Assembly (NCBI GenBank): GCA_021770825.1
Contig: JAETQD010000012.1
Coordinates: 1-64,000 of the forward strand
Direction: 5' to 3'
Length of the DNA: 64,000 nucleotides
Source of the DNA: Clostridium sp.
GTDB lineage: Bacteria; Bacillota; Clostridia; Lachnospirales; Lachnospiraceae
A program made the position numbers and the translations under genes. Positions within the stretch are counted from its first letter, which is position 1, and each line of letters begins with the position of its first letter. Positions 40,432 to 49,149 of the stretch are shown piece after piece. The notes below the pieces were generated by a model that saw only the letters and a list, made by a program, of their open reading frames with translations, did no database searches and was not told the DNA's origin.

Positions 40432-40959
40432 TTAGAATTCCGGTTCAATCAAACCATAGGAATTTGCTTTTCTCTTATAAACAACATTAACCTCATCGGT
40501 GTCTGCATTGAGGAACATGAAGAAATTGTGTCCTAAAAGCTCCATCTGGATGCAGGCCTCTTCGGGATCCATGGGCTTCATGGCGAAGCGTTTTGTTTTG
40601 ACGATCTTGATTGCCTCTTCGTGCTCGGCCTCTTCCTGAAGGAAGGCTTCGCTGAAGGAAAGGGCACTCTGTTTTTTGTCTACCAGTTTGGTTTTATATT
40701 TTTTAATCTGACGTTCGATAATTTCTTCCACGAGGTCAATGGATACATACATATCGTTGGAATCCTGCTCGGCGCGGATGATGGTGCCTTTCACAGGGAT
40801 TGTTACCTCAATTTTCTGGCGGCCTTTCTCCACGCTCATGGTAATCTGTACTTCGGTATCGGGAGAAAAATAGCGTTCCAGCTTTCCGATTTTGCTTTCC
40901 GCAGCCTCTCTTAATCCTGGTGTGATGTCGATATTCTTTCCGCTGATAGTATAACGCAT
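40432..40959 (-). CDS. hpf: Ribosome hibernation-promoting factor, long form
   Basis: This 175-residue long-form HPF has an N-terminal RaiA/YfiA domain (MRYTISGKNIDITPGLREAAESKIGKLERYF, then KIEVTIPVKGTIIRAEQ, YVSIDLV) and a C-terminal dimerisation domain of about 60 residues (RFAMKPMDPEEACIQMELLGHNFFMFLN, VVYKRKANSYGLIEPEF). Long HPF alone forms 100S ribosome dimers in stationary phase. GAAGGAG precedes the ATG and a promoter lies at 40990-41018. It is divergent from secA, the usual neighbour in Clostridia. Confidence 0.96.
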   Translation of the reverse strand: MRYTISGKNIDITPGLREAAESKIGKLERYFSPDTEVQITMSVEKGRQKIEVTIPVKGTIIRAEQDSNDMYVSIDLVEEIIERQIKKYKTKLVDKKQSALSFSEAFLQEEAEHEEAIKIVKTKRFAMKPMDPEEACIQMELLGHNFFMFLNADTDEVNVVYKRKANSYGLIEPEF

Positions 40960-40989
40960 AAAATCAACTCCTTCTTTTGGGATGGTTCC

Positions 40990-41018
40990 ATTATACCATA
41001 TAAGTCTGTAAAAGACAA
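40990..41018 (-). promoter_or_regulatory. Promoter of hpf
   Basis: Minus strand: TTGTCT (41018-41013), 17-base spacer, TATAAT (40995-40990), 31 bases before the hpf start. The leader is too short to hold the structured raiA RNA motif. Confidence 0.82.
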
Positions 41019-41215
41019 CTTATATCGTGGAAAGTTGCGACAATTTAATGAAAGAAAAAAAGTAATGAAACGATATCGGTTCCTTCGACAGCAATCGCCG
41101 TTTGTCAATGGTTTTTGGGGAAAAACTGGTCGAAAAAGCAAATTTTATGAGATGTGTACAAAAATTAGAAAAATATGGTTTCCACGGGAAAAACGGGAAA
41201 TCCCCTGGGGAAAAA

Positions 41216-41330
41216 TGTGGATAATGTGGATAACTTGGTGCATAAGTGCTTTTTCCCTCAAAAAAGGGACTTATCCGGGTGGACAACTTTCAACATATTC
41301 CATGTGGATGAGTGTGGATAATGTGGATAA
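41216..41330 (+). promoter_or_regulatory. DnaA-box cluster between hpf and secA
   Basis: Four perfect TGTGGATAA boxes form two head-to-tail pairs with no gap, at 41216-41233 and 41313-41330. A one-mismatch box TGTGGATGA lies at 41303-41311, and a partial TTATCC occurs at 41271. The surrounding 41040-41470 is A/T-rich and has no gene. Gene direction does not switch here and dnaA is absent, so this is probably not oriC but a DnaA-binding site that titrates DnaA or regulates transcription. Confidence 0.75.
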
Positions 41331-41476
41331 ATGAAAAATCGAATGTATGATTTGTGCAATTTGTCTGGTTTACCATAATTATTTCTGTTATGTCACCAAA
41401 GGACTGGGAACCCTGGAGAAAAGATAAAAAAAGTGTTATGGAATTATGACTAAATTGTAAAAAAACAAGGAAAGCA

Positions 41477-41505
41477 TTGAATAAAGCCGGGGAAGGTGAT
41501 AAAAT
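41477..41505 (+). promoter_or_regulatory. Promoter of secA-prfB with extended -10
   Basis: TTGAAT (41477-41482), 17-base spacer, TAAAAT (41500-41505) preceded by TGA. It predicts a leader of about 210 bases before secA. Confidence 0.72.
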
Positions 41506-41573
41506 ATAAAGGATTGTATTGTAGATTACTATACCGTGTCCGCAGGAGGCCATGGTGCCTTCGGCGGAATTTG

Positions 41574-41671
41574 GCGCCTGGATTTCTGCAGTGGACGCAG
41601 AAACCAGATGCGCGGGAGGCAGCAGTGCCCGGGCAGATTTCTGTGCCTGGATTTCTGTGCCGATACAGAAA
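41574..41671 (+). other. Structured, repeat-containing 5' leader of secA
   Basis: Hairpin 1 (41574-41611) has TTTCTGC/GCAGAAA with an outer CTGG/CCAG. Hairpin 2 has TTTCTGT (41652-41658) / ACAGAAA (41665-41671). Both start with the same 13-mer GCCTGGATTTCTG (41576 and 41645), and GATTTCTGTGCC occurs twice in tandem (41636, 41650). The repeats and position suggest a cis-acting RNA control of secA. Confidence 0.5.
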
Positions 41672-41721
41672 ACAGACGTACAGGTATCAGTATACCATTA
41701 TCAGATTTAGGAGCGTGCAGA

Positions 41722-44301
41722 ATGAATCTTGTTGAAAAAGTATTTGGAACGCACAGTGAGCGGGAGTTAAAGTACATTTACCCGATTATTGATAAAATCG
41801 AAAAGCTGCGTCCGGATATGCAGGCCATGAGCGATGAAGAATTAAGGGACCAGACCAGAAAGTTTAAGGAGCGTCTGGCCAAGGGAGAGACCCTGGATGA
41901 TATTCTTCCCGAGGCTTTTGCAACCGTAAGGGAGGCAGCCAAAAGAACTCTTCAGATGGAGCATTATCCGGTACAGTTAATCGGCGGCGTTGTCCTTCAT
42001 CAGGGACGTATTGCCGAGATGAAAACAGGTGAAGGTAAGACCCTGGTATCCACCTGCCCTGCCTATTTAAATGCCCTGGCAGGGAAGGGTGTGCAGATCG
42101 TAACGGTCAACGACTATCTGGCAAAGCGTGATGCCGAGTGGATGGGCCGTGTCCATGAATTCCTTGGACTGAAGGTGGGCGTGGTATTAAACTCCATGAC
42201 TTCCGAGGAGAGAAAGGCAGCCTATAACTGCGATATTACCTATGTTACCAATAATGAGCTGGGCTTCGACTATCTTCGTGACAATATGGCCATCTACAAA
42301 GAGCAGATGGTACTCCGCGAGCTGGATTACTGCATCATCGATGAGGTGGACTCCGTTTTGATCGATGAGGCCAGAACTCCGTTGATTATTTCCGGTCAGA
42401 GCGGTAAGTCCACAAAGCTTTATGAGGTCTGCGATATTCTTGCCAGACAGCTTGTGCGCGGTGAGGAATCCGGTGAGTTCAATAAGTTAAACGCCATCAT
42501 GGGCGAGGAAATCACAGAGACCGGAGACTTTATCGTAAATGAAAAGGATAAGGTTGTAAACCTGACCGAAGAGGGCGTAAAAAAGGTTGAGCAGTTCTTC
42601 CATATTGAAAACCTGGCGGATCCGGAAAATCTGGAAATCCAGCACAATATTATTCTTGCCCTCCGCGCCAATTACCTGATGTTCAGGGATAAGGACTATG
42701 TGGTGAAGGATGATGAGGTCCTCATTGTAGACGAGTTTACCGGACGTATTATGCCGGGCCGCCGTTATTCCGATGGACTCCATCAGGCCATTGAGGCAAA
42801 GGAACACGTAAACGTAAGAAGAGAGTCCAGAACCCTGGCCAACATCACCTTCCAGAACTTCTTCAACAAGTTCCATAAAAAGGCCGGAATGACCGGTACG
42901 GCTCAGACCGAGGAGCGGGAGTTCAGAAACATCTACGAGATGGACGTTATTGTGATTCCCACCAATAAGCCGGTGGTCCGCAAGGATATGGATGATGCCG
43001 TTTATAAGACAAAGAAAGAAAAATTCCACGCTGTGGTGGAGGATATTGTAAATACCCATGAAAAGGGCCAGCCGGTGTTAGTAGGTACCATCACCATCGA
43101 AACCTCCGAAATGCTGAGCCATATGTTAAAAAAGCGCGGAATTCCCCATAAAGTATTAAACGCCAAGTTCCATGAGCTGGAGGCGGAAATTGTTGCAGAG
43201 GCCGGTGTTCACGGTGCTGTTACCATCGCCACCAACATGGCAGGCCGTGGTACGGATATTAAGCTGGACGATGAGTCCAAGGCCCTTGGCGGTCTTAAGA
43301 TCATCGGTACAGAGCGCCATGAGTCCAGACGTATTGACAACCAGTTACGGGGCCGTTCCGGCCGTCAGGGAGACCCGGGCGAATCCCGCTTCTATATTTC
43401 CCTGGAAGATGATTTAATGCGTTTATTCGGCTCTGACAAGCTCATGAGCATGTTCAACGCCCTGGGTGTACCGGAGAATGAGCAGATTGAGCATAAAATG
43501 CTGTCCTCCGCCATCGAAAAAGCCCAGAAGAAGATCGAGACCAACAACTATGGAATCCGTGAAAACCTGTTAAAGTATGATGAGGTCATGAATGAGCAGC
43601 GTGAGGTGGTTTATGCGGAGCGTCTCCAGGTACTGAATGGAGAAAATATGCGCGATGTGATTATCAAGATGATTACCGACATCGTGGAGGGCGCTGTGGA
43701 CATGTCTATCGGTGACGAACAGTCCGCAGATAAATGGAACTTCAAGGAGTTAAATGAGCTCCTGCTTCCGATTATCCCCTTAAAGCCGCTGGAGCTTACG
43801 GATGATATGAAGAACATGAAGAAGGATGAGCTGAAGCATTCTCTGAAAGAGGAGGCGATCAAGTTCTACGAGTCCAAGGAAGCAGAATTCCCGGATGCAG
43901 AGCAGATTCGTGAGATCGAGCGTGTCATTCTTCTTAAGGTGGTTGATAACAAGTGGATGTCCCACATTGACGATATGGACCAGCTCCGTCAGGGTATCGG
44001 TCTCCAGGCCTATGGTAACCGCGATCCGCTGGTGGAATACAAGATGAGTGCCTATGAGATGTTTGATGATATGTCTGCGGCAATCCGTGAGGACACAATC
44101 CGCATCCTCTGCCATATCCGTGTGGAGCAGAAAGTGGAGAGAGAACCGGCAGCCAAGGTGACGGGAACCAATAAGGATACCAGTATGGCAAGAGCCCCGC
44201 AGAAGCGGGCCACCCAGAAGATTTATCCCAACGATCCGTGTCCCTGCGGCTCCGGCAAGAAATATAAACAGTGCCACGGCAGGAAGCCGTTAGCCCAGTA
44301 A
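41722..44301 (+). CDS. secA: Preprotein translocase ATPase SecA
   Basis: This 859-residue motor drives proteins through SecYEG. Features in order: Walker [29 protein letters not shown] (DEAD-like Walker B), [27 protein letters not shown] and [22 protein letters not shown], the two-helix finger region, and a C-terminal zinc tail [14 protein letters not shown] that binds SecB or ribosomes. AGGAG sits 8 bases before ATG 41722; the frame is open upstream to 41536, but no ribosome site or family similarity supports that extension. prfB follows after 15 bases. Confidence 0.98.
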   Translation: MNLVEKVFGTHSERELKYIYPIIDKIEKLRPDMQAMSDEELRDQTRKFKERLAKGETLDDILPEAFATVREAAKRTLQMEHYPVQLIGGVVLHQGRIAEMKTGEGKTLVSTCPAYLNALAGKGVQIVTVNDYLAKRDAEWMGRVHEFLGLKVGVVLNSMTSEERKAAYNCDITYVTNNELGFDYLRDNMAIYKEQMVLRELDYCIIDEVDSVLIDEARTPLIISGQSGKSTKLYEVCDILARQLVRGEESGEFNKLNAIMGEEITETGDFIVNEKDKVVNLTEEGVKKVEQFFHIENLADPENLEIQHNIILALRANYLMFRDKDYVVKDDEVLIVDEFTGRIMPGRRYSDGLHQAIEAKEHVNVRRESRTLANITFQNFFNKFHKKAGMTGTAQTEEREFRNIYEMDVIVIPTNKPVVRKDMDDAVYKTKKEKFHAVVEDIVNTHEKGQPVLVGTITIETSEMLSHMLKKRGIPHKVLNAKFHELEAEIVAEAGVHGAVTIATNMAGRGTDIKLDDESKALGGLKIIGTERHESRRIDNQLRGRSGRQGDPGESRFYISLEDDLMRLFGSDKLMSMFNALGVPENEQIEHKMLSSAIEKAQKKIETNNYGIRENLLKYDEVMNEQREVVYAERLQVLNGENMRDVIIKMITDIVEGAVDMSIGDEQSADKWNFKELNELLLPIIPLKPLELTDDMKNMKKDELKHSLKEEAIKFYESKEAEFPDAEQIREIERVILLKVVDNKWMSHIDDMDQLRQGIGLQAYGNRDPLVEYKMSAYEMFDDMSAAIREDTIRILCHIRVEQKVEREPAAKVTGTNKDTSMARAPQKRATQKIYPNDPCPCGSGKKYKQCHGRKPLAQ

Positions 44302-44316
44302 GAGAGGACGGTATCT

Positions 44317-45453
44317 ATGGTTGAGTTAGACCAGTTTAAATACACATTATCCACATATGAAAAGCCGCTTCAGGAAGTCAGGGATTCCCTGAACCTGGAC
44401 GCTAAAATCAGGCGGATTGACGAACTTGACAAGACCATGGAGGAACCCAGCTTCTGGGAAGATGCAGAGCTTTCCACAAAATATGTGAAGGAAGCAAAGA
44501 ACCTGAAGGATACGGTTGCGGAGTTCAATAAACTTCAGAACCAGTACGAAGAAATCGGCCTGATGATCGAGATGGGATATGAGGAAAATGATCCGGCCGT
44601 AATTCCGGAAATCAATGGGATGATGAACGAATTTACGGCCGAGTTCGATGCCCTGCGTCTCAGAACTCTTCTGACAGGCGAATATGACAGCAACAATGCC
44701 ATCATGAGGCTCAATGCAGGAGCCGGGGGAACGGAATCCTGTGACTGGTGCAGCATGCTTTACCGCATGTACTGCCGGTGGGCAGAAAGCCGGGGATTTT
44801 CAGTGGAGGTGCTGGATTTCCTGGACGGTGAGGAAGCGGGAATCAAGTCCGTGACCTTACAGATCAATGGAGAGAATGTGTTCGGCTACCTGAAGTCCGA
44901 GCGGGGCGTTCACCGCCTGGTTAGGATTTCGCCTTTCAATGCCAATGGAAAGCGGCAGACCTCCTTTGTGTCCTGCGATGTGATGCCGGATATTGAGGAA
45001 GACCTGGATGTGGAGATCAATCCGGATGATTTGAGGATTGATACCTACCGTTCCAGCGGCGCAGGCGGACAGCATATCAATAAAACCTCTTCGGCTGTGC
45101 GTATTACCCATATTCCCACGGGAATTGTGGTCCAGTGCCAGAATGAACGGTCCCAGTTCCAGAATAAGGACAGGGCCATGCAGATGTTAAAAGCCAAGCT
45201 TTATATGTTAAAGCAGCAGGAAAACGCGGAGAAGATTTCCGATATCCGCGGAGATATTAAGGAAATCGCCTGGGGAAGCCAGATCCGCTCCTATGTCCTC
45301 CAGCCCTACACATTAATTAAAGATCACAGGACCGGATATGAGAGCGGAAATGTGAACAGTGTGCTGGATGGGGCCCTGGATGGATTCATCAGCGCCTACT
45401 TAAAATGGGAGAGCCTTGGACGCCCGCAGGTGAAAGGCGGGGAAATTGAATAA
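44317..45453 (+). CDS. prfB: Peptide chain release factor 2, no programmed frameshift
   Basis: This 378-residue protein terminates translation at UGA and UAA. The RF2-type tripeptide SPF (VRISPFN) and the GGQ motif in SGAGGQHINKTSSAV are present, as is the N-terminal domain EKPLQEVRDSLNLDAKIRRIDELD. Many bacteria need a +1 frameshift at an in-frame UGA near codon 25. Here the frame is continuous from ATG 44317 with AGAGAGGACGG upstream, so that autoregulation is missing. It is co-transcribed with secA, and a strong two-way terminator follows. Confidence 0.97.
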   Translation: MVELDQFKYTLSTYEKPLQEVRDSLNLDAKIRRIDELDKTMEEPSFWEDAELSTKYVKEAKNLKDTVAEFNKLQNQYEEIGLMIEMGYEENDPAVIPEINGMMNEFTAEFDALRLRTLLTGEYDSNNAIMRLNAGAGGTESCDWCSMLYRMYCRWAESRGFSVEVLDFLDGEEAGIKSVTLQINGENVFGYLKSERGVHRLVRISPFNANGKRQTSFVSCDVMPDIEEDLDVEINPDDLRIDTYRSSGAGGQHINKTSSAVRITHIPTGIVVQCQNERSQFQNKDRAMQMLKAKLYMLKQQENAEKISDIRGDIKEIAWGSQIRSYVLQPYTLIKDHRTGYESGNVNSVLDGALDGFISAYLKWESLGRPQVKGGEIE

Positions 45454-45458
45454 GCCAC

Positions 45459-45516
45459 AAAAAATGCTGCCCGCACCGGAAACAAAATCGTTTCCCGGCG
45501 GGGCAGCATTTTTTTT
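45459..45516. terminator. Bidirectional terminator between prfB and the wall-repeat gene
   Basis: AAAAAATGCTGCCC (45459-45472) pairs with GGGCAGCATTTTTT (45501-45514), with an inner CGGGAAAC-like stem. There are U-runs on both strands, serving both convergent genes. Confidence 0.93.
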
Positions 45517-45524
45517 ATTGGGGC

Positions 45525-46928
45525 TTAGTGCTTTTCGTCACACTTGTCATTTAACTGGTGAATCAGAGTACCGTCGGAATTGGTGCAGTAATAGTAGCCG
45601 TCGGTATCCTTGATGTTTTTCTTTTTCTTCTGAATGGTACCGCTCTCGTTTACAACATATTCCTTTTCGTCGTATTCCACGATACCGTACTTGGCACCGT
45701 CTTCAGCGGTTAACCGTCTTCCGTTCCAGTACAGATATCCGTCGCTGGGGCCTGTAACGCCCATGCCCTTCGGGGAACCGTTGGACCGGAAGCTGAAGGT
45801 GTAGCTGGAGCCGTCGATGGATACGGTCTGGGTTCCGGTTTTCACGGAACCGTCGCTGTTGAAGTAGAATACGTGTGTATTGGCATCGGTGATATTATCT
45901 ACATCGGCGATATAATCCACGCTGGAAGGGTTGGAAGCCAGAGCCTTGCTGTCATCTTCCTGAGTGGTGATGATCTTAAGGCCGGTGATCAATTCGCCTC
46001 TTAAGTTGAAGGCGTAAGTCTTGGAGTCGATGGTCTTGAACTCTCCGGTGGTAATCTTTCCGTTGCTGGATGCGTAGTACCAGTAGGAAGAACCGTCGTC
46101 ATGTCCGCTCTGGTTCATACTTGCATCCGGGGTAGCCTGGAACCATCCGGTATGTAAGGACGGATCGTCATAATCGCCGTAGAACTTCCAATCCTGGTCA
46201 TCGTCCTGGTGCCAGCCATAAATGGCAACGCCTCTCTCATCAAAATGATACTTCTTGCCGCCGATGGTCTTATCGGTGCTTACAGTCTTCTTTCCGTTGG
46301 AACCGAAATAGAAGTGGTAGGTGGGCTCAGTATCGTCTTCGTTGGAATCATCGGGAACGGTGATGTAAACCCAGGCGTTGGTAACAACGCTTCCGTCGCC
46401 TTCGCCGTCAGCATAGTACATACCGCTGGCCCAGTTTTCTTCTTCTTCAATCCATTCGCCGTTTTCTGTAATCCAGCCGGTCATCATTCTTCCATACTGG
46501 TCAAAGGCGTATTTCTTTCCGCCGACATCGGTAACACGTGCCTTATTGTCTTTGGTGACATAGGCGCGGCCGTTGGAGCCGAAGTAATACCAGCTTCCCT
46601 CGTCAACCAGATCATCGCCCTGCCATTCCGGATTCTGGATAAATCTCCATTCGTTGGTGACCATAGCTCCGGAAGATCTTAAGTAGTAGTAATTCTCGTT
46701 GTCGTTGAGCAGGGTGTTGCGGAGCATGATTCCGTCATCTCCAAAGTAGTAATACTTGTCTCCGTCCTGCTTCCAGTCATCTTTTAAATATTCGCCGTTG
46801 CTCTGTACATAAACCCACTCGTCTCCCAGCGCCTGCCATCCAGCAGCAGCAAAAGAGGTAATAGCGGAGCCAAGAGCAAAAACTGCTGATGCAGCAAGAA
46901 CGGCATAACAGAAATTTGCTTTTCTCAT
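45525..46928 (-). CDS. Secreted protein made of choline-binding-type cell-wall repeats
   Basis: This 467-residue exported protein has a signal peptide (CYAVLAASAVFALGSAITSFAAA), then roughly ten to twelve aromatic/glycine repeats of the CW_binding type: YYYFGDDGIM, YYYLRSSGAMVTNEW, WYYFGSNGRAYV, YAFDQYGRMMTGWI, YHFDERGVAIYGW, YAFNLRGELITG. Such repeats bind choline on teichoic acids in streptococci and clostridial toxins. No catalytic domain is present. The promoter is at 46971-46999. The LicD/LicC genes in the window could make the ligand. It may act as a wall-coat or adhesin; this is inference. Confidence 0.88.
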   Translation of the reverse strand: MRKANFCYAVLAASAVFALGSAITSFAAAGWQALGDEWVYVQSNGEYLKDDWKQDGDKYYYFGDDGIMLRNTLLNDNENYYYLRSSGAMVTNEWRFIQNPEWQGDDLVDEGSWYYFGSNGRAYVTKDNKARVTDVGGKKYAFDQYGRMMTGWITENGEWIEEEENWASGMYYADGEGDGSVVTNAWVYITVPDDSNEDDTEPTYHFYFGSNGKKTVSTDKTIGGKKYHFDERGVAIYGWHQDDDQDWKFYGDYDDPSLHTGWFQATPDASMNQSGHDDGSSYWYYASSNGKITTGEFKTIDSKTYAFNLRGELITGLKIITTQEDDSKALASNPSSVDYIADVDNITDANTHVFYFNSDGSVKTGTQTVSIDGSSYTFSFRSNGSPKGMGVTGPSDGYLYWNGRRLTAEDGAKYGIVEYDEKEYVVNESGTIQKKKKNIKDTDGYYYCTNSDGTLIHQLNDKCDEKH

Positions 46929-46970
46929 AATAATATGTTTCCTCCTTTAAAAGCTTTTTCTCTATTTTCT

Positions 46971-46999
46971 ATTATAATCATAATACCACTGAATGGCAA
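46971..46999 (-). promoter_or_regulatory. Promoter of the wall-repeat gene
   Basis: Minus strand: TTGCCA (46999-46994), 17-base spacer, TATAAT (46976-46971), 42 bases before the start. Confidence 0.83.
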
Positions 47000-47069
47000 T
47001 GAAAATCCAGCTTTTAGTTGGGGTAAAAATGTGGCAGGGCCTTACAAAATACTTAAGAATCAAATTTTC

Positions 47070-47098
47070 TTGAACCGGATGGGATTCTTCGATATAAT
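47070..47098 (+). promoter_or_regulatory. Promoter of the MoxR-DUF58-DUF4129 operon
   Basis: TTGAAC (47070-47075), 17-base spacer, TATAAT (47093-47098). It is divergent from the wall-repeat promoter. Confidence 0.85.
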
Positions 47099-47136
47099 GG
47101 ATGGAAAGAAAACGGGACAGACAGGAGGAGACAAAA

Positions 47137-48084
47137 ATGGATTACAGCCGTTTTAAAGAGAACACGGAGCGGGTCGTGGAAAGCTGTTCCAGGGTGATTG
47201 TGGGGAAAGAGGAGTCCATTCGCCTGATTTTCATAAGCTTTTTATGTTCCGGTCATGTACTTTTAGAGGACGTGCCGGGAACAGGAAAGACCATGCTTTT
47301 AAAGGCATTTGCAAAGACGGTGGGAAGTCAGTTTAAGAGGATACAGTTCACCCCGGATCTTCTGCCCTCAGATTTGACGGGCATTAATTTTTATAACCAG
47401 AAAACAGGCGAATTCCAGTTCAGAAAGGGACCGCTGTTTGCCAATATGGTTCTGGCGGATGAGATTAACCGTGCCACACCCAGGACCCAGTCCAGCCTTT
47501 TGGAGGCAATGGAAGAAAAACAGATCACCGTGGATGGCGTCACCTATCCCATGGGCGAGCCGTTTTTTGTCATGGCAACCCAGAATCCGGTGGAATCCTA
47601 TGGTACCTTCCCTCTTCCGGAGGCCCAGCTTGACCGGTTTTTCATGAAGATAAGCCTGGGCTATATGAAGAGGGAACAGGAAATGGAAGTAATTTCCAGA
47701 CCGTCCTCTGAGGCTCTTTTGCTGGAACTGGCTCCGGTTCTAACGCCGGAGGAAATTCAGGAAATGAAGGCAGAGCTTACCGAAGTCCTGGTCCATGAGG
47801 ATGTGCTGGGATATATGATGGATATTGTGGAGAAAACAAGAACCGAGAGCCGGTTCATGACCGGAGTTTCTACCCGCGGAGCTATCGCCCTCTACAAGGC
47901 GTCCCAGGCCAGGGCGGCATCCATGGGACGGGAATTTGTGATTCCCGAGGATGTGAAGCATGTGGCGCCTTACGTTCTGAGCCACAGGATTATTTCCAAA
48001 GGCTCGGAAAGCTTTGCGGATGCCAGAAGCTATCTGAATAAGCTGGTGGATACCATCCCGGTTCCCCTGGAGACAATGCGATGA
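47137..48084 (+). CDS. MoxR family AAA+ ATPase
   Basis: This 315-residue AAA+ protein has LLEDVPGTGKTMLLKAFA (Walker A), VLADEINRATPRTQSSLLEAM (Walker B region), ATQNPVESYGTFPLPEAQLDRFF with sensor 1 and the arginine finger, and VSTRGAIAL (sensor 2). MoxR ATPases act as chaperones for assembling partners encoded next to them, here DUF58 and DUF4129 proteins. An earlier ATG at 47101 sits at the transcription start; ACAGGAGG before ATG 47137 decides. The next gene overlaps by ATGA. Confidence 0.95.
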   Translation: MDYSRFKENTERVVESCSRVIVGKEESIRLIFISFLCSGHVLLEDVPGTGKTMLLKAFAKTVGSQFKRIQFTPDLLPSDLTGINFYNQKTGEFQFRKGPLFANMVLADEINRATPRTQSSLLEAMEEKQITVDGVTYPMGEPFFVMATQNPVESYGTFPLPEAQLDRFFMKISLGYMKREQEMEVISRPSSEALLLELAPVLTPEEIQEMKAELTEVLVHEDVLGYMMDIVEKTRTESRFMTGVSTRGAIALYKASQARAASMGREFVIPEDVKHVAPYVLSHRIISKGSESFADARSYLNKLVDTIPVPLETMR

Positions 48085-49148
48085 TTTTGTTTATAATCGT
48101 ACTGGGAGTTATTTTATATCTGGCCGAGAATTATTCCATGTCACATACCCTGGACCAGGTGGAACTTACCACCTCCTTAAATAAGGTACTGGTGGAACCG
48201 GAGGAGGAATTTTCCTGGACCATGACCGTAAAAAACGGAAAACGGCTCATGGTGCCTTATTTAAAGATTCGCGAGCAGGTACCGGAAGGACTTATGTTTT
48301 CGGATACGGGAGAAGCGGTAGAGGAGAGCGAGGGAATGGGACTTTCCTCGGTCTTATATCTGGCGGGAAAACAAAGGACCGAGCTTTTAAGAAAAGTGTC
48401 GCTTAAAAACCGCGGACGGTACTTTTTCCGCGGTTCCCTGGTGGAGGCCGGAGATTTCTTAGGGATACAGTTTCTTCTGGAATCCTATCCGGAGCTTAAG
48501 GAAATGGTGGTGAAACCAAGGCCTTATTCCGGGAATGAGCTTCCTCTGCTTCTTGGAGGCTACTTGGGAGAGTTTTCCGTGGAGCAAAGCCTGTTTGAGG
48601 ACCCCATTCTTACGGTGGGATTCCGGGAATACACGGGGCGGGAACCGTTCCGCTCCATAAGCTGGACCCAGAGCGCCAAGCTGGGAACTTTGTTGGTAAA
48701 ACAGCAGGAATGTATGGCAGACCTGACCTGTACCGTGCTTTTGAACACTGGATGCCGGACGGTGAAAACGCCGGGGCCCTCCCTGGAGAAATGCTTTTCC
48801 ATGGTGCGGAGCGTGTGCGAGGAACTGGAACGGAAACGGATTCCTTATGATTTCTACACCAACGGAGTTATTGCGGGAGCCATGGGAAACTGGAGATCGG
48901 TGGAGGAAGGTCTGGGAGCCGGACATTTGAATACGGTCCTGGAGGGACTGGGGAGAATGACTTATGACTGCCGGGAGGAGACCGTTACCTTTTACAGCCG
49001 GATTCTCAAGGGAAGCCGGGGCGGACGAAGCTTTCTTCTGGTGGCGCCGGAGCGGACAGAGGAGACGGAACAGTTTCTTTCGGCCCTGGAGGAGCGGTCC
49101 GGGCGGAAGGTACTTTTCTTATGTGCAGCAGAGATGGAGGAATCGTAA
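48081..49148 (+). CDS. DUF58 domain protein
   Basis: This 355-residue protein has an N-terminal membrane helix (LFIIVLGVILYLAENY), a beta-rich domain of about 150 residues, and the DUF58 core DPILTVGFREYTGREPFRSISWTQSAKLGTLLVKQ followed by a von Willebrand A-like fold (TCTVLLNT...). DUF58 proteins pair with MoxR ATPases in envelope or wall-related operons. Its start overlaps the moxR stop and the next gene begins 1 base after its stop, so all three are translated together. Confidence 0.92.
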   Translation: MILFIIVLGVILYLAENYSMSHTLDQVELTTSLNKVLVEPEEEFSWTMTVKNGKRLMVPYLKIREQVPEGLMFSDTGEAVEESEGMGLSSVLYLAGKQRTELLRKVSLKNRGRYFFRGSLVEAGDFLGIQFLLESYPELKEMVVKPRPYSGNELPLLLGGYLGEFSVEQSLFEDPILTVGFREYTGREPFRSISWTQSAKLGTLLVKQQECMADLTCTVLLNTGCRTVKTPGPSLEKCFSMVRSVCEELERKRIPYDFYTNGVIAGAMGNWRSVEEGLGAGHLNTVLEGLGRMTYDCREETVTFYSRILKGSRGGRSFLLVAPERTEETEQFLSALEERSGRKVLFLCAAEMEES

Positions 49149-49149
49149 A

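Noticed and set aside
41216-41330. oriC of the chromosome
   Set aside because: DnaA boxes are present, but dnaA/dnaN/rpmH are absent and genes on both sides keep mainly the same direction, so a bidirectional origin is unlikely. Kept as a DnaA-box cluster.
41536-41721. N-terminal extension of SecA
   Set aside because: Open frame only; no ribosome site at the GTG, no similarity to SecA, and AGGAG stands before ATG 41722.
41496-41735. Short upstream reading frame overlapping the secA start, possible SecM-like arrest peptide
   Set aside because: Its GTG start lies within the promoter -10 region, so it is unlikely to be transcribed, and no arrest-like motif or ribosome site is seen.
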